Assembly: GCA_022865305.1 (NCBI GenBank)
Contig: JALHSP010000157.1
Span: forward strand, 79,303-143,302
Reading direction: 5' to 3'
Length of the DNA: 64,000 nucleotides
Source of the DNA: Bacteroidales bacterium
GTDB lineage: Bacteria > Bacteroidota > Bacteroidia > Bacteroidales > VadinHA17
The notes beneath the pieces were generated by a model. That model saw only the letters and a program-made list of their open reading frames with translations, was not told the origin of the DNA and did not search any database. Positions 9,104 through 18,787 of the stretch are shown one piece after another (the first letter of the stretch is position 1; every line of letters begins with the position of its first letter). A program made the translations under genes and the position numbers.

Positions 9104-10627
9104 ATGAGAACAAAATCAACATATCTGCTATTGATAATTATACTTTTCGCCATTCTTTCCTGTCATCGCAACCGCCTCAAGACCAACGAAGAAGCACTGG
9201 CAAAGGAGATCCTTCTTCAGGAAAAAAATGAAGCAGAAAAACTTGCCAGCAAAAAGCAGTTTTCAGATACATTAAACCGGCTTCCGAATGGTTTCCGCTT
9301 TAAAGAGGACCGGTATGTCGATCCTCGGAATCCGCCTGTAAAAATTGATATTGCAGGCAGTCTTAATAATATAAAGGAAATTAAATTGTCAGATGTTGCT
9401 GCAACAATTTCATATTTAAGGATTGAACCTGTCCCTGATTCAATAATACCTGTGGATCTGAAATTCAAATACTATATGATGGATAACTATATAGTTGCCC
9501 TAAATCTGTATGGCATTCATCTTTATTCTAAAGAGGGCAGATACCTGCGTTCAGTTGTAAAAAATGAATTGACCGGTGTTATTGTTGAACCGGGACGGTT
9601 AATATTCTGGAATGACTATACACTGAAAGGAGGTGGTATGACGGCATGGGGAAGTGAGAACAATCTCTATTATACTTATAGCAATACAATGACTGGTGAG
9701 AAGTATATAATGAAATATGACTGTTCCACGATCCAGATGATACCAGACTACAGGTTTGATCCTGAAAATCCCGATCAGATTTCGGGATTGGGAAATGTTG
9801 CTGTTGATTTGAATCATGGAAAAACTGAGCCTCCCAAACCTCGCAAACACCAGGGAATGTTCAGCGGTTCCCCTGAAGGCTTTTTTAAAGATATGGGGGT
9901 GTTTATGCTTGACCCGAATTCTTATGCGGTTCCCACCCATGATGAAAATATGATGGTAATACTTAATAACCAGGGAGATACATTATCAGAATTTATCCGG
10001 CTGGAAAAACTGATCAATTATACTAAAACGATGATGCGTGGTACAGACAACGGTACTCAATATGAAGACAATGGGGTGCTTTACCTTCGTCCTGCTTTTA
10101 ATGATACGGTTTTCAGGGTAATTCCGCCCGGGAGGCTATATCCTGTCTATGTGCTGAAACTTGGAGAATATAAAGTTACAAAACAGGAGGGTGTTGATCC
10201 TGACTTTAAGCTTACAGGAAAAATCATTCCCGAAGAGTGGGCTGAAACAAAGAGTTTCATTTTTCTGACTTTCACAAAAGATGATTACGATTGCCCCAAT
10301 ACCAGGGAAAATAAAACAGTTAAGATCTATCATGCCCTCTATTCAAAACAAAATAAGCTCTTTTCAGTTATAAAAGGTGATCCATTCAATTATTTCCCGG
10401 AGATCCTTGAGAATAACATTGATGGAGGTGTACCGGTTTGGCCTTTATCGTACATGATCAGTAAAAATGGTGAGATAATGATTCCTTTAAAAGGAAGTGA
10501 TCTTAAAGAACGGGTAAAATCGAAAGAATTCAAACTTTCGGGAGCGCCTGAAGCCAAAAAGAATGAATTGGAAAGGCTTGCAGGTTCAGTAACAGAATCT
10601 GAAGATATACTTATGATAATCAAATAA
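9104..10627 (+). CDS. 6-bladed beta-propeller lipoprotein (paralogue)
   Basis: I place the start at the ATG giving MRTKSTYLLLIIILFAILSC, which yields a clean lipoprotein signal ending in a lipobox cysteine. The ORF-track start lies in a GC-rich inverted repeat and would add a non-signal sequence. The mature protein begins CHRNRLKTNEEALAKEI, parallel to its neighbour, and then enters a propeller domain at IKLSDVAATISYLRIEP. It is about 507 aa long. It ends 12 nt before permease 4, so it is surely in the same transcript. Function is unknown beyond a periplasmic-side propeller fold, inferred by family likeness. Confidence 0.8.
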   Translation: MRTKSTYLLLIIILFAILSCHRNRLKTNEEALAKEILLQEKNEAEKLASKKQFSDTLNRLPNGFRFKEDRYVDPRNPPVKIDIAGSLNNIKEIKLSDVAATISYLRIEPVPDSIIPVDLKFKYYMMDNYIVALNLYGIHLYSKEGRYLRSVVKNELTGVIVEPGRLIFWNDYTLKGGGMTAWGSENNLYYTYSNTMTGEKYIMKYDCSTIQMIPDYRFDPENPDQISGLGNVAVDLNHGKTEPPKPRKHQGMFSGSPEGFFKDMGVFMLDPNSYAVPTHDENMMVILNNQGDTLSEFIRLEKLINYTKTMMRGTDNGTQYEDNGVLYLRPAFNDTVFRVIPPGRLYPVYVLKLGEYKVTKQEGVDPDFKLTGKIIPEEWAETKSFIFLTFTKDDYDCPNTRENKTVKIYHALYSKQNKLFSVIKGDPFNYFPEILENNIDGGVPVWPLSYMISKNGEIMIPLKGSDLKERVKSKEFKLSGAPEAKKNELERLAGSVTESEDILMIIK

Positions 10628-10639
10628 TTTAACTTGTAA

Positions 10640-13039
10640 ATGAACCGTCAGATTCAAATAATCTTCAGGAATATATCCAGAAAACCTGTTTATACAATTA
10701 TCACTTTTACAGGATTTGCATTCGCAATTGCAGCGAGCCTTCTTATCTATCTCTGGGTTTATAATGAGATTAGTTTTGACAGGTTCCATCCTGATTACCA
10801 GCGGATATACCGTGTCCTCACTCTTTCTAAACAGGGCGATGAAATAGTAAAATTGCCATATTGTTATCGTCTTGTACCTAAAACGATGGAAATAGATTAT
10901 GAGCAGATTGAATATGCCACATATATAAGCTACAGTTCTGAAGATTCTCCCCTGATGCTTGAAACAGGAGGGGAAAAAATTGAGGCGAGAATGTGCTGGA
11001 CCAACGAAGACTTTTTTAAGATCTTCGGAGGATTTAAATTTATGGAAGGTTCTCCGGAAGGTGCGTTTATGAATCCTGATAATATTGTCCTTACCGAAAA
11101 AACGGCAGAGAAATTATTCGGCGACCAGCCTGCTCTTGGGAAAACACTTATCAGCAACAAATACTCCAGGGAAATTTATACAGTCGGTGGCGTGATCCGT
11201 ATCCCTGAGCAAAGTCACATTGATTTTGGATTCATTCTTTCAGAGAATAACAGCAGGTATTCGCGTTATTCAAATAGCTGGGGAGACAAAGGTTTTGTGA
11301 GGGTATATGTTAAACTTAAAAAAGACGCTCAGATAGATGACCAGTTTATCAATGCGATTTCAAATCACATCAGCCGTTATTCGAAAATTACAGACAAACT
11401 TGTTTTTCAGCCTCTGGCTGATATTCATCTCTATTCAGATTATCCGCCTGACTTTTTCGATAAAAAACCGGGCAATTACAAGTATGTATGGATATTCTCC
11501 GGACTTGCTTTCCTGATCATTCTTATGGCTTCTTTAAATTTCTCGATCTTATCAGTTGCCCGTGCATCGGAACGGTCTGTTGAGATAGGGATCAAAAAAG
11601 TAAACGGGAGCAGCAGGATCAGGATCTTCAGACAGTTTATGACAGAATCTGTGATTCAAACTTTTGCGGCAACTATTGCCGCACTCTTAATTGTCTGGCT
11701 CATTCTTCCATGGTTTAATACTATTTCCTACAGAGATCTTACCTTTAGTTTTTCCGCGGGTTTTATTATTAACCTTTTCCTTCTGACCTTTATGGTAGGT
11801 GCTATTGCTGGTGTCTACCCGTCATTATACCTTTCCTCTTTTAATCCCATTGGAATTTTCAGAAGAGGCTCACTATCCGGTTCAAGAAGTAATTTTATAA
11901 GGTTGCTTGTGACTTTCCAGTTTACTATAGCTATCTTTTTTATTATTGCAACTACGCTGTTTGTCAAACAGTTAAATTTTATCCATAACAAAAATCTGGG
12001 TATAGATGATGAGAATATTATTGTTATTCCGACAGGTTTGTGGTATGACAATAAACAATTTAAGGAAGAATTACAAAGGAATCCACGGATTCTAAGTGTA
12101 TCAGCAAGCACTTATGCCCCCATTGATGTTGGGTTCAAACGAGGTCTTCCGCTTAGCCACCAGGGACTTCTTGACACTCTTCAGGTAAATTATTATTTTG
12201 TAGATGAAGACTTTGCAAAAACCTACAATCTGGATATAATAAAAGGCCAGTTTCTGCAAATGACTTCTGCGGCGTACTGGGAAGAATCTGAGAAAGCCGG
12301 TAAAAGTAAAAAGGAAGGAATTGAATACGCTATTTCTATTCCAATTGTAATAAATGAAACTACAGAAAATATGCTGGGTTTCGATGACCCGATAGGTCAG
12401 CGGATTGGAAACAATGTGATTGTAGGAGTGGTTAAAGATTTTCATTTCAGGTCATTACATTATGCAATTGAACCATTGATCATGTCAAATAACCCGGAAG
12501 CTATTATGACAATGAATGTACGGATTGTACCAGGGAATATCACTGAAACACTTAATTACATACGTGACACCTACAAAAAGAACAGGGATGACAGAGGATT
12601 TTCTTATACTTTTTTTGACGACCTGCTTGACGAGAAATACCAGGCTGAGATCAGGTTGAAAAATATCACCATTGCCTTTGGAATTCTGGCGATTGTAATT
12701 TCTGTTCTTGGAATACTCGGTATGGCCATCTTTTCTATTGACCGCCGGACCAAAGAGATCGGATTACGGAAAGTCGCCGGTGCAAAAAGTTCTGAAATAC
12801 TTGTTCTCCTGAATAAAGAATTCTTAATGTGGGTCGTGGTCGCATTTTGTATAGCAGCTCCTGTTGCATGGTTTACAATGCATAAATGGCTTCAGAATTT
12901 TGTATATAAGACTGACCTGAGCTGGTGGATCTTTGTGGTGTCGGGAATCATTGCTTTTGCAATTGCCTTATTGACTGTCAGCTGGCAATCCTGGCGTGCT
13001 TCTACAAGAAATCCGGTTGAGGCATTACGTTATGAGTGA
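10640..13039 (+). CDS. FtsX/MacB-family ABC transporter permease (4 of 4)
   Basis: This 799-aa permease has the same two-bundle plan. The FtsX motifs are VEIGIKKVNGS and KEIGLRKVAGA, and the tail is RNPVEALRYE. It lies 12 nt downstream of the second propeller lipoprotein. Its C-terminal bundle (WWIFVVSGIIAFAIALLTVSWQSWRA) is very close to that of permease 3, which suggests these two are the nearest pair. It completes a permease, permease, permease, propeller, propeller, permease cluster. Confidence 0.88.
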   Translation: MNRQIQIIFRNISRKPVYTIITFTGFAFAIAASLLIYLWVYNEISFDRFHPDYQRIYRVLTLSKQGDEIVKLPYCYRLVPKTMEIDYEQIEYATYISYSSEDSPLMLETGGEKIEARMCWTNEDFFKIFGGFKFMEGSPEGAFMNPDNIVLTEKTAEKLFGDQPALGKTLISNKYSREIYTVGGVIRIPEQSHIDFGFILSENNSRYSRYSNSWGDKGFVRVYVKLKKDAQIDDQFINAISNHISRYSKITDKLVFQPLADIHLYSDYPPDFFDKKPGNYKYVWIFSGLAFLIILMASLNFSILSVARASERSVEIGIKKVNGSSRIRIFRQFMTESVIQTFAATIAALLIVWLILPWFNTISYRDLTFSFSAGFIINLFLLTFMVGAIAGVYPSLYLSSFNPIGIFRRGSLSGSRSNFIRLLVTFQFTIAIFFIIATTLFVKQLNFIHNKNLGIDDENIIVIPTGLWYDNKQFKEELQRNPRILSVSASTYAPIDVGFKRGLPLSHQGLLDTLQVNYYFVDEDFAKTYNLDIIKGQFLQMTSAAYWEESEKAGKSKKEGIEYAISIPIVINETTENMLGFDDPIGQRIGNNVIVGVVKDFHFRSLHYAIEPLIMSNNPEAIMTMNVRIVPGNITETLNYIRDTYKKNRDDRGFSYTFFDDLLDEKYQAEIRLKNITIAFGILAIVISVLGILGMAIFSIDRRTKEIGLRKVAGAKSSEILVLLNKEFLMWVVVAFCIAAPVAWFTMHKWLQNFVYKTDLSWWIFVVSGIIAFAIALLTVSWQSWRASTRNPVEALRYE

Positions 13040-13163
13040 ACAAAATGAGATTTTGTGGAGGTTTTCAGCTAATCCTTAGTGCTCTTTTGTGATGAAAAAA
13101 AATCACACTGATTAGAATTGCATAATGTTATTGAAGTCCTAATTTTACCCCAAATTCTGTTTT

Positions 13164-14417
13164 ATGAAAGTATTTAAATTCGGAGGCGCTTCTGTAAAGG
13201 ATGCATCGGGAATAAAGAATCTTGCCAATATTGTATCAAATGAGAAAGATAACCTTGTGATTGTAGTTTCCGCATTCGGAAAAACAACCAATGCTCTGGA
13301 AAAATTATTGAAAAGCTGGATTGCCGGGGATAAGGATTATACAGAGCATCTTGAAGACATTTATTCATATCATTCAAAGGTTTCCGATGAGCTCTTTCCT
13401 TCAGCTAATTCAGCCAAAAGCAACCTGGATATCTCTTTTACCAGGCTTAAAGAGTATCTCGCAACAGCAGAAAAATCGGAGTATGATTATGAGTATGACC
13501 AGGTTGTATCTTATGGTGAAATTTGGTCAACTCTGATTGTTGCCGAATACCTTAAAATGTCAGGTTTGAAATCAGAATGGGTCGATATCCGCGATAACCT
13601 GGTAACTGATGACAGGTACAGGGATGCAAATATCCTATGGAGTGAAAGCTCAAACCGGATTAAGACTGTTTTTGATTTTAAGAGATTTACTATTTATGTA
13701 ACCCAGGGTTTCATCGGAGGAACAGTTACCGGAATATCTACAACCCTTGGCCGTGAGGGGTCGGATTTTACAGCAGCTATCCTGGCGAATATACTTGATG
13801 CTGAATGCGTGGTTGTATGGAAAGATGTGCCCGGTGTGCTTAATGCAGATCCGAAATGGTTGACCGATGCCCGGAAGCTTGAGGAAATGTCGTACAGGGA
13901 AGCAGTTGAAATGACATTCTCTGGTGCAAAAGTCATTCATCCAAAAACCATCAAGCCACTTCACAATAAGAATATCCCTCTTTATGTAAAATCGTTCCTT
14001 GCTCCTGAGGAGAATGGCACCCTGATAACAGCAGAACCGACTCTTAAGGAAATTATGCCTGTCTTCATCAGGAAGGAAAAACAGATACTTTTTTCAATTC
14101 TGCCTAAAGACTTTTCATTCGTTATGGTAGATAACCTGAGCAGGATCTTTCATTCCTTTTTAATTCACGGCATAAAGGTGAATCTGGTTGAGGCAAGCGC
14201 AGTAAGTATAGATGTCTGCGTTGATGATGACCGACCAAAAGTGGATATCCTTCTGGCAGATTTGAAAAATGAATATTCAGCAATTTATAATGAAAATGTT
14301 GAAATGCTTTCAGTACGGCATTATACACCTGAGGCGATTGAAAGAATAACTAAAGGCCGGGACATTTTGCTTGAGCAGCGAACCAGAAGCACGGTCCGTT
14401 TTGTTGTCAGGCAATAA
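13164..14417 (+). CDS. lysC: Aspartate kinase (monofunctional)
   Basis: This enzyme phosphorylates L-aspartate, the first step to lysine, threonine, methionine and diaminopimelate. The start MKVFKFGGASVKD is the nucleotide-binding KFGG signature. Other visible motifs are QGFIGGTVTGISTTLGREGSDFTA, the substrate-binding GREGSD region, and KDVPGVLNADP, typical of the amino-acid kinase fold. The last ~120 residues form an ACT-like regulatory part. At 417 aa it is slightly short compared with many aspartokinases, consistent with a compact ACT region. It is monocistronic, 124 nt after the permease cluster, and converges with the downstream glycosyltransferase. Confidence 0.93.
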   Translation: MKVFKFGGASVKDASGIKNLANIVSNEKDNLVIVVSAFGKTTNALEKLLKSWIAGDKDYTEHLEDIYSYHSKVSDELFPSANSAKSNLDISFTRLKEYLATAEKSEYDYEYDQVVSYGEIWSTLIVAEYLKMSGLKSEWVDIRDNLVTDDRYRDANILWSESSNRIKTVFDFKRFTIYVTQGFIGGTVTGISTTLGREGSDFTAAILANILDAECVVVWKDVPGVLNADPKWLTDARKLEEMSYREAVEMTFSGAKVIHPKTIKPLHNKNIPLYVKSFLAPEENGTLITAEPTLKEIMPVFIRKEKQILFSILPKDFSFVMVDNLSRIFHSFLIHGIKVNLVEASAVSIDVCVDDDRPKVDILLADLKNEYSAIYNENVEMLSVRHYTPEAIERITKGRDILLEQRTRSTVRFVVRQ

Positions 14418-14480
14418 TACTTACCTTATCCTCATCATTTTGTCTTTTAATTATTTGTTAAGCGCCTGATAAGTGTTAGT

Positions 14481-16172
14481 TCAATTGGTTTCACTATTTG
14501 TTATTATTAATTTATTTCTTGTGCTATTTATGGAAGGATCTGTGATTCCATCAATAATTCCGAATATAAAATCATATTTACTTTCACTCATCTCCTTTGG
14601 ACTAAATTTGAAATTTAATTTCGCTGTATCACAAGCTTTTATAAGTAAATTGTTATTAAAAGGCTTTATAAAAATGAATTCCTTGTTTTCGACATTTCTA
14701 AGCGAGATATATATTTTATGGTTATTGGTAAAGCATAGTGGGTATTGTCTGTGATTTATAATATGAATGGGTATTAGAATACTATCTATGTTATTAAGGA
14801 TATCTTTTTCATTACATAAGATTCTTATATTATTAAAAGAAGTGAAACTATCTATCTTTTTATAATTTATTTTTACCCCCATTCTTGTTTGGAGTTCCTG
14901 GCTCCCTTCAAATTTACCACGCTTAATAATAATAACATTTTTAGATTGAATGGTATCTTCATAATTCCAGATCTGGTACTGAGATTTTTTCTTTCCACCC
15001 GGGTAAAAGGCAATCCCCAGGTTTTTCGAATAAAATGAATATAGCGGAGCTTCTCTCAGCGCTCCATTCCCGGTTTCAAACACTACAGGTCTTTTTCCTG
15101 CAATTGTTTCAATATCTTCAGCCCATTGCTTTCTTCCATGATAATAATCGACATTTAAAGTATTGATTGGAAGTATATTAGTTGCCAGATAAATCCTTAC
15201 GAGAAGTATCATAATCAGGAAAGGCATTGTCAGATAAATTAATAACCTGTTATTTCTTCTGGATAAATAAAACTTAGCAGAAAGTATTATAATAGGAAAT
15301 AACATAATTGAAGTCCAGTGTAAATGAACGAATCCTCTAAAAGTATTTAGCAGAAAAAAGATAAATGTTCCTATCGTTATATACTTCAGTGTTTTATCAA
15401 ATTGGTTTTCTGGTTTATATATGAAAGGAACGAAAATAATGCCAATACCTATCATTGGGATTTGCTGGGAAATGAACTCGAATAGATTTGCGAATTCAAA
15501 CTGGTTGGCTCTCCCGTACAGGTGATATTGAAAGGATGGGAAATCATGCTGATATTGCCAAAGCAAATGAGGAATAAATAGGACACATGATAAAATAATT
15601 GAAAGGTAAAAATATTTATTTCGGAGCAGACTTAAATTTGACAGCAGAATAAATAAAACAAAAATTACAGCATGGTATTTTGAATAAAGCATAAAAGCTA
15701 TTGAAACGCCAAAAAGTAAAGATGAAAATAAATCGTTTTTGTTTATCAGTCGTTTATATGCATAAAGGCATATGATGGAAAATGCGATTAATGGAGTATC
15801 CGGAAAGGCAATAAAAGTTATATAATTAAATAGTGGAATTGATAGAAGAATCAGATAGATAATTGTTTTACCCCTTTTATTCCACTGATCAATTTTGAAC
15901 AGAAAAATAAGCCCTATTGACATTAGGAGGACATTAAACAGTCTGACTCCCATCTCTCCGGGTACAAGTGATGTCCCCAGTTTTATTAAGAACGCAAGTA
16001 AAGGCGGATGATCATAATATCCCCATTCAAGCTTACTGGAATAAAACCAATAATATCCTTCATCACTTGTAAGCTCTGTAGTACCAATTTGAATAATGTT
16101 TAAGAGAGTCCAGATTAGGATAAAATGGTACTCATTAAAGTTTAATCTGATGGTATTGATAATTTTTTTCAT
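14481..16172 (-). CDS. GT39/ArnT-like membrane glycosyltransferase
   Basis: This is a multi-spanning inner-membrane protein of about 563 aa. The N-terminal motif TSDEGYYWFYSSKLEWGYYDHPP contains the conserved acidic residue pair region of PMT/ArnT-type (GT39) transferases, which use polyprenyl-phosphate sugars. About ten TM helices follow, then a periplasmic C-terminal domain of roughly 200 residues. I start at the ATG giving MKKIINTIRLNF rather than an upstream TTG. It is a diverged paralogue of the protein at 19822-21543, which carries the matching SDEAYYGLYGRYLAWGYYDHPP. The DNA looks more AT-rich than the paralogue, which may mark separate origin. The sugar and acceptor are unknown. Confidence 0.82.
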   Translation of the reverse strand: MKKIINTIRLNFNEYHFILIWTLLNIIQIGTTELTSDEGYYWFYSSKLEWGYYDHPPLLAFLIKLGTSLVPGEMGVRLFNVLLMSIGLIFLFKIDQWNKRGKTIIYLILLSIPLFNYITFIAFPDTPLIAFSIICLYAYKRLINKNDLFSSLLFGVSIAFMLYSKYHAVIFVLFILLSNLSLLRNKYFYLSIILSCVLFIPHLLWQYQHDFPSFQYHLYGRANQFEFANLFEFISQQIPMIGIGIIFVPFIYKPENQFDKTLKYITIGTFIFFLLNTFRGFVHLHWTSIMLFPIIILSAKFYLSRRNNRLLIYLTMPFLIMILLVRIYLATNILPINTLNVDYYHGRKQWAEDIETIAGKRPVVFETGNGALREAPLYSFYSKNLGIAFYPGGKKKSQYQIWNYEDTIQSKNVIIIKRGKFEGSQELQTRMGVKINYKKIDSFTSFNNIRILCNEKDILNNIDSILIPIHIINHRQYPLCFTNNHKIYISLRNVENKEFIFIKPFNNNLLIKACDTAKLNFKFSPKEMSESKYDFIFGIIDGITDPSINSTRNKLIITNSETN

Positions 16173-16361
16173 TCCTTTTTGGGTGGTCCTTAACAAGACA
16201 TGGTTTTGATTTATTCGACTTTGTTATAAAATATATTGGAAATATTAAGTATTTGGTAATTCCATTGAAAGTAAAATCATAATTTGACCGCGAGTCTCCA
16301 GAATTTTTTAAGGTTTTCGTTTTGGGATCATTTAAATCTAGTGGTTTCGTGGCAACCAACA

Positions 16362-17705
16362 TTATCTGTCAAACATTAACCGTTGGCCCCTGGCATCTTC
16401 ATTTATAATCCCATTATTATATACGACAGTTCCATTAATAATTGTTATGCAGATTCTCGACTTAAATGTTGTTCCTTCGAAAGGCGACCAGCCGCATTTA
16501 TAAAGGATATTTTCCTTTGAAACGGTCCATGGATTGTCCGGGTCAACAAGACAAAGGTCAGCCTGATATCCTTCTCTTATAAAGCCTCTCTTTCTGATAC
16601 TGAAAATTAATGCGGGATTGTGGCACATTTTTTCTACAATTTTTAAAAGGCTGAAGGTTTTGTTGTGCCATAGTTCTAACATTGCAACCAGTGAATGCTG
16701 AACCATTGGACCTCCCGATGGTGTATTGAAATAACTGTTCGATTTCTCTTCAATGGTATGAGGTGCATGGTCAGTTGCTATAACATCAATCAGGTCATTA
16801 TTCACTGCTTCAATAAGGGAATCCCTGTCGAACCTGGTTTTTATAGCAGGATTCCATTTGATCCTTGATCCCAGTTTCTCATAGTATGAATCGTCAAACC
16901 ATAAGTGATGAATGCATACCTCACCTGTTATTCTTTTCTGTTCAAGAGGGATTTCATTACTGAACAGTTTGATTTCATCGGCAGTTGACAGATGTAAAAT
17001 ATGCAGACGGGTGTTGTATTCCCTTGCTAGATTTACAGCATGGGATGAAGAGAGAAAACAGGCTTCGCGGCTGCGGATCAGTGGGTGCATTTTTACAGGG
17101 ATATCCTCACCGTATTTTTGCCTGTATATTTCAATATTTTTCCTGATGGTCTGCTCATCTTCACAGTGGGCATTAATTGGCAAATAAGCATTTTTAAAAA
17201 GATCTCTCAGGGCATCTTTGTTGTCAACCAGCATGTTTCCGGTGGAAGAGCCCATGAATACCTTAATCCCACAAACCTCTTGTGGATTAACTTTCATTAA
17301 TTCTGTGAGGTTGTCATTCGTTGCACCAATATTAAAGGAGTAATTTATCAGTGATCTTTCAGAACCCAGCTTATATTTTTCGTTCAGTGCTTTAAGTGTA
17401 ACTGTTTGAGGTACAGTGTTGGGCATATCCATAAAAGAGGTAATTCCTCCTGCAGCGGCAGCACGGGACTCAGTGAAAATATCTCCTTTATGTGTCAGCC
17501 CGGGTTCCCTGAAGTGAACCTGATCATCTATAACTCCGGGTAGGAGCAGCAGTCCTGTCGCATCAATAATTCGTGTACCGGATTTTGGTCTGAACTGCCC
17601 CGGAGAAACTATCGCTGAGATTATTTCATCCGTAACAAGTAGATCTCCCCTGAAGGATTTTCCCTCGTTTACAATTGTGGCATTCTTGATTAAAATGCTG
17701 GACAT
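16362..17705 (-). CDS. pyrC: Dihydroorotase (class I)
   Basis: This 447-aa cytosolic metalloenzyme of pyrimidine synthesis converts carbamoyl-aspartate to dihydroorotate. Visible signatures are PGVIDDQVHFREPGLTHKGD near residues 57-75 and IATDHAPHT near 305, which belong to the amidohydrolase family. The first histidine of the usual HxH metal pair reads as Gln (DQVHF). I recall this variant as normal for Bacteroidota dihydroorotases, but I cannot check it here. It sits between two glycosylation genes on the same strand. The spacing of 65 nt to the GT2 gene suggests co-transcription without functional meaning. Confidence 0.92.
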   Translation of the reverse strand: MSSILIKNATIVNEGKSFRGDLLVTDEIISAIVSPGQFRPKSGTRIIDATGLLLLPGVIDDQVHFREPGLTHKGDIFTESRAAAAGGITSFMDMPNTVPQTVTLKALNEKYKLGSERSLINYSFNIGATNDNLTELMKVNPQEVCGIKVFMGSSTGNMLVDNKDALRDLFKNAYLPINAHCEDEQTIRKNIEIYRQKYGEDIPVKMHPLIRSREACFLSSSHAVNLAREYNTRLHILHLSTADEIKLFSNEIPLEQKRITGEVCIHHLWFDDSYYEKLGSRIKWNPAIKTRFDRDSLIEAVNNDLIDVIATDHAPHTIEEKSNSYFNTPSGGPMVQHSLVAMLELWHNKTFSLLKIVEKMCHNPALIFSIRKRGFIREGYQADLCLVDPDNPWTVSKENILYKCGWSPFEGTTFKSRICITIINGTVVYNNGIINEDARGQRLMFDR

Positions 17706-17770
17706 CAGGTGTATGTGGAAATATTATTGCCGTTGTACCATTACGCCGTTGAGCCGTTTATATTGTCCCT

Positions 17771-18499
17771 TTAGTTCCGCCTGTATTTTATGAACATGCT
17801 CCTGACCTTCATCCTGAGAACTCCCCATAACGCTTCATTAAAGATACCTCCCGACATTTTCGAGGAACCAAGTTTCCTGTCGGTAAAGATTATAGGTATT
17901 TCAACTATTTTATAGCCTAATTTCCAGGCAGTGAACTTCATCTCGATCTGAAAGCCATAACCAACCGCCCTGATATGTGCCGGTTTGATATTTTCAAGAA
18001 CCTCTTTTTTGTAACAGATAAAACCGGCCGTGGTATCCATTATCTTCATTCCTGTGATTAATCTTACGTAGATTGATGCAACATATGACATAAGAACACG
18101 GGATAACGGCCAGTTGACTACATTCACTCCGCTGATGTATCTTGATCCGATAGCCACATCAGACCCGTCATCATGGCAAGCCTGATATAGTCTTACCAGG
18201 TCGCGTGGGTCATGGGAGAAATCGGCATCCATTTCAAAAACATATTTGTAACCATTTTCGAGAGCCCAGTCAAATCCGGTGATATATGCTGTGCCAAGTC
18301 CCATTTTCCCGGGACGCTCTAACAGATGGAGGTTTTTATTTACGGTCTGCAGAGTTTTAACAATCGCGGCTGTTCCGTCAGGAGAATTATCATCAATTAT
18401 CAGGATATCAAAAGGAACACTCAGGGAAGAAATTGCTTTGATTATTGCTTCAACATTTTCTCTTTCCTTATATGTAGGTATAATAACTAAATTCTCCAT
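17771..18499 (-). CDS. Polyprenol-phosphate mannosyltransferase-like GT2
   Basis: This is a 242-aa GT-A fold family 2 glycosyltransferase of the DPM1 type. It starts MENLVIIPTYKERENVEAII. Next come the nucleotide-binding DDNSPDGTA and the metal-binding EMDADFSHDP (DAD in place of DXD), and then GSRYI and the KLGSSKMSG tail typical of DPM1-like enzymes. It probably transfers mannose or another hexose from a nucleotide sugar to polyprenyl phosphate on the cytoplasmic face. That product would feed the GT39-type enzymes nearby, with GtrA as possible flippase partner. It has no C-terminal TM domain, like soluble bacterial DPM synthases. Confidence 0.88.
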   Translation of the reverse strand: MENLVIIPTYKERENVEAIIKAISSLSVPFDILIIDDNSPDGTAAIVKTLQTVNKNLHLLERPGKMGLGTAYITGFDWALENGYKYVFEMDADFSHDPRDLVRLYQACHDDGSDVAIGSRYISGVNVVNWPLSRVLMSYVASIYVRLITGMKIMDTTAGFICYKKEVLENIKPAHIRAVGYGFQIEMKFTAWKLGYKIVEIPIIFTDRKLGSSKMSGGIFNEALWGVLRMKVRSMFIKYRRN

Positions 18500-18772
18500 A
18501 GATGATAAATATCTACGAAATTAATTAAATTCAATTAATGTCTATTCAATTAATCATTTATTTAAGGCTACAGTAATGTTTCAAAGGGATGAATGAATCA
18601 GGCTATCTGAAGTTATTGGTGATCAGTGTTTATTACTACCGGATAGTGTCTGATCTGATGTTGATTTTTTGCGGTACTCCCACTAATTCAAATTAATACT
18701 GAAGCTACTCATTTTATAAATAATATGATTTATAAATAGATTTTAATTATATATAATTTTACTTTTGTCCTC
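18500..18772. other. divergent intergenic region
   Basis: This 273-nt AT-rich gap separates the leftward GT2 gene and the rightward outer-membrane protein gene, so it should hold promoters for both. The only recognisable element is a TACTTTTG at 18760-18767, matching the Bacteroidota -7 consensus TAnnTTTG. I see no matching TTTG 19-21 nt upstream, so support is modest. No ORF or RNA gene is apparent. Confidence 0.4.
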
Positions 18773-18787
18773 TTGAAATTATTCTTC

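Noticed and set aside
14473-14754. 93-aa plus-strand ORF
   Set aside because: Antisense to the C-terminal domain of the GT39 gene; hydrophobic by chance.
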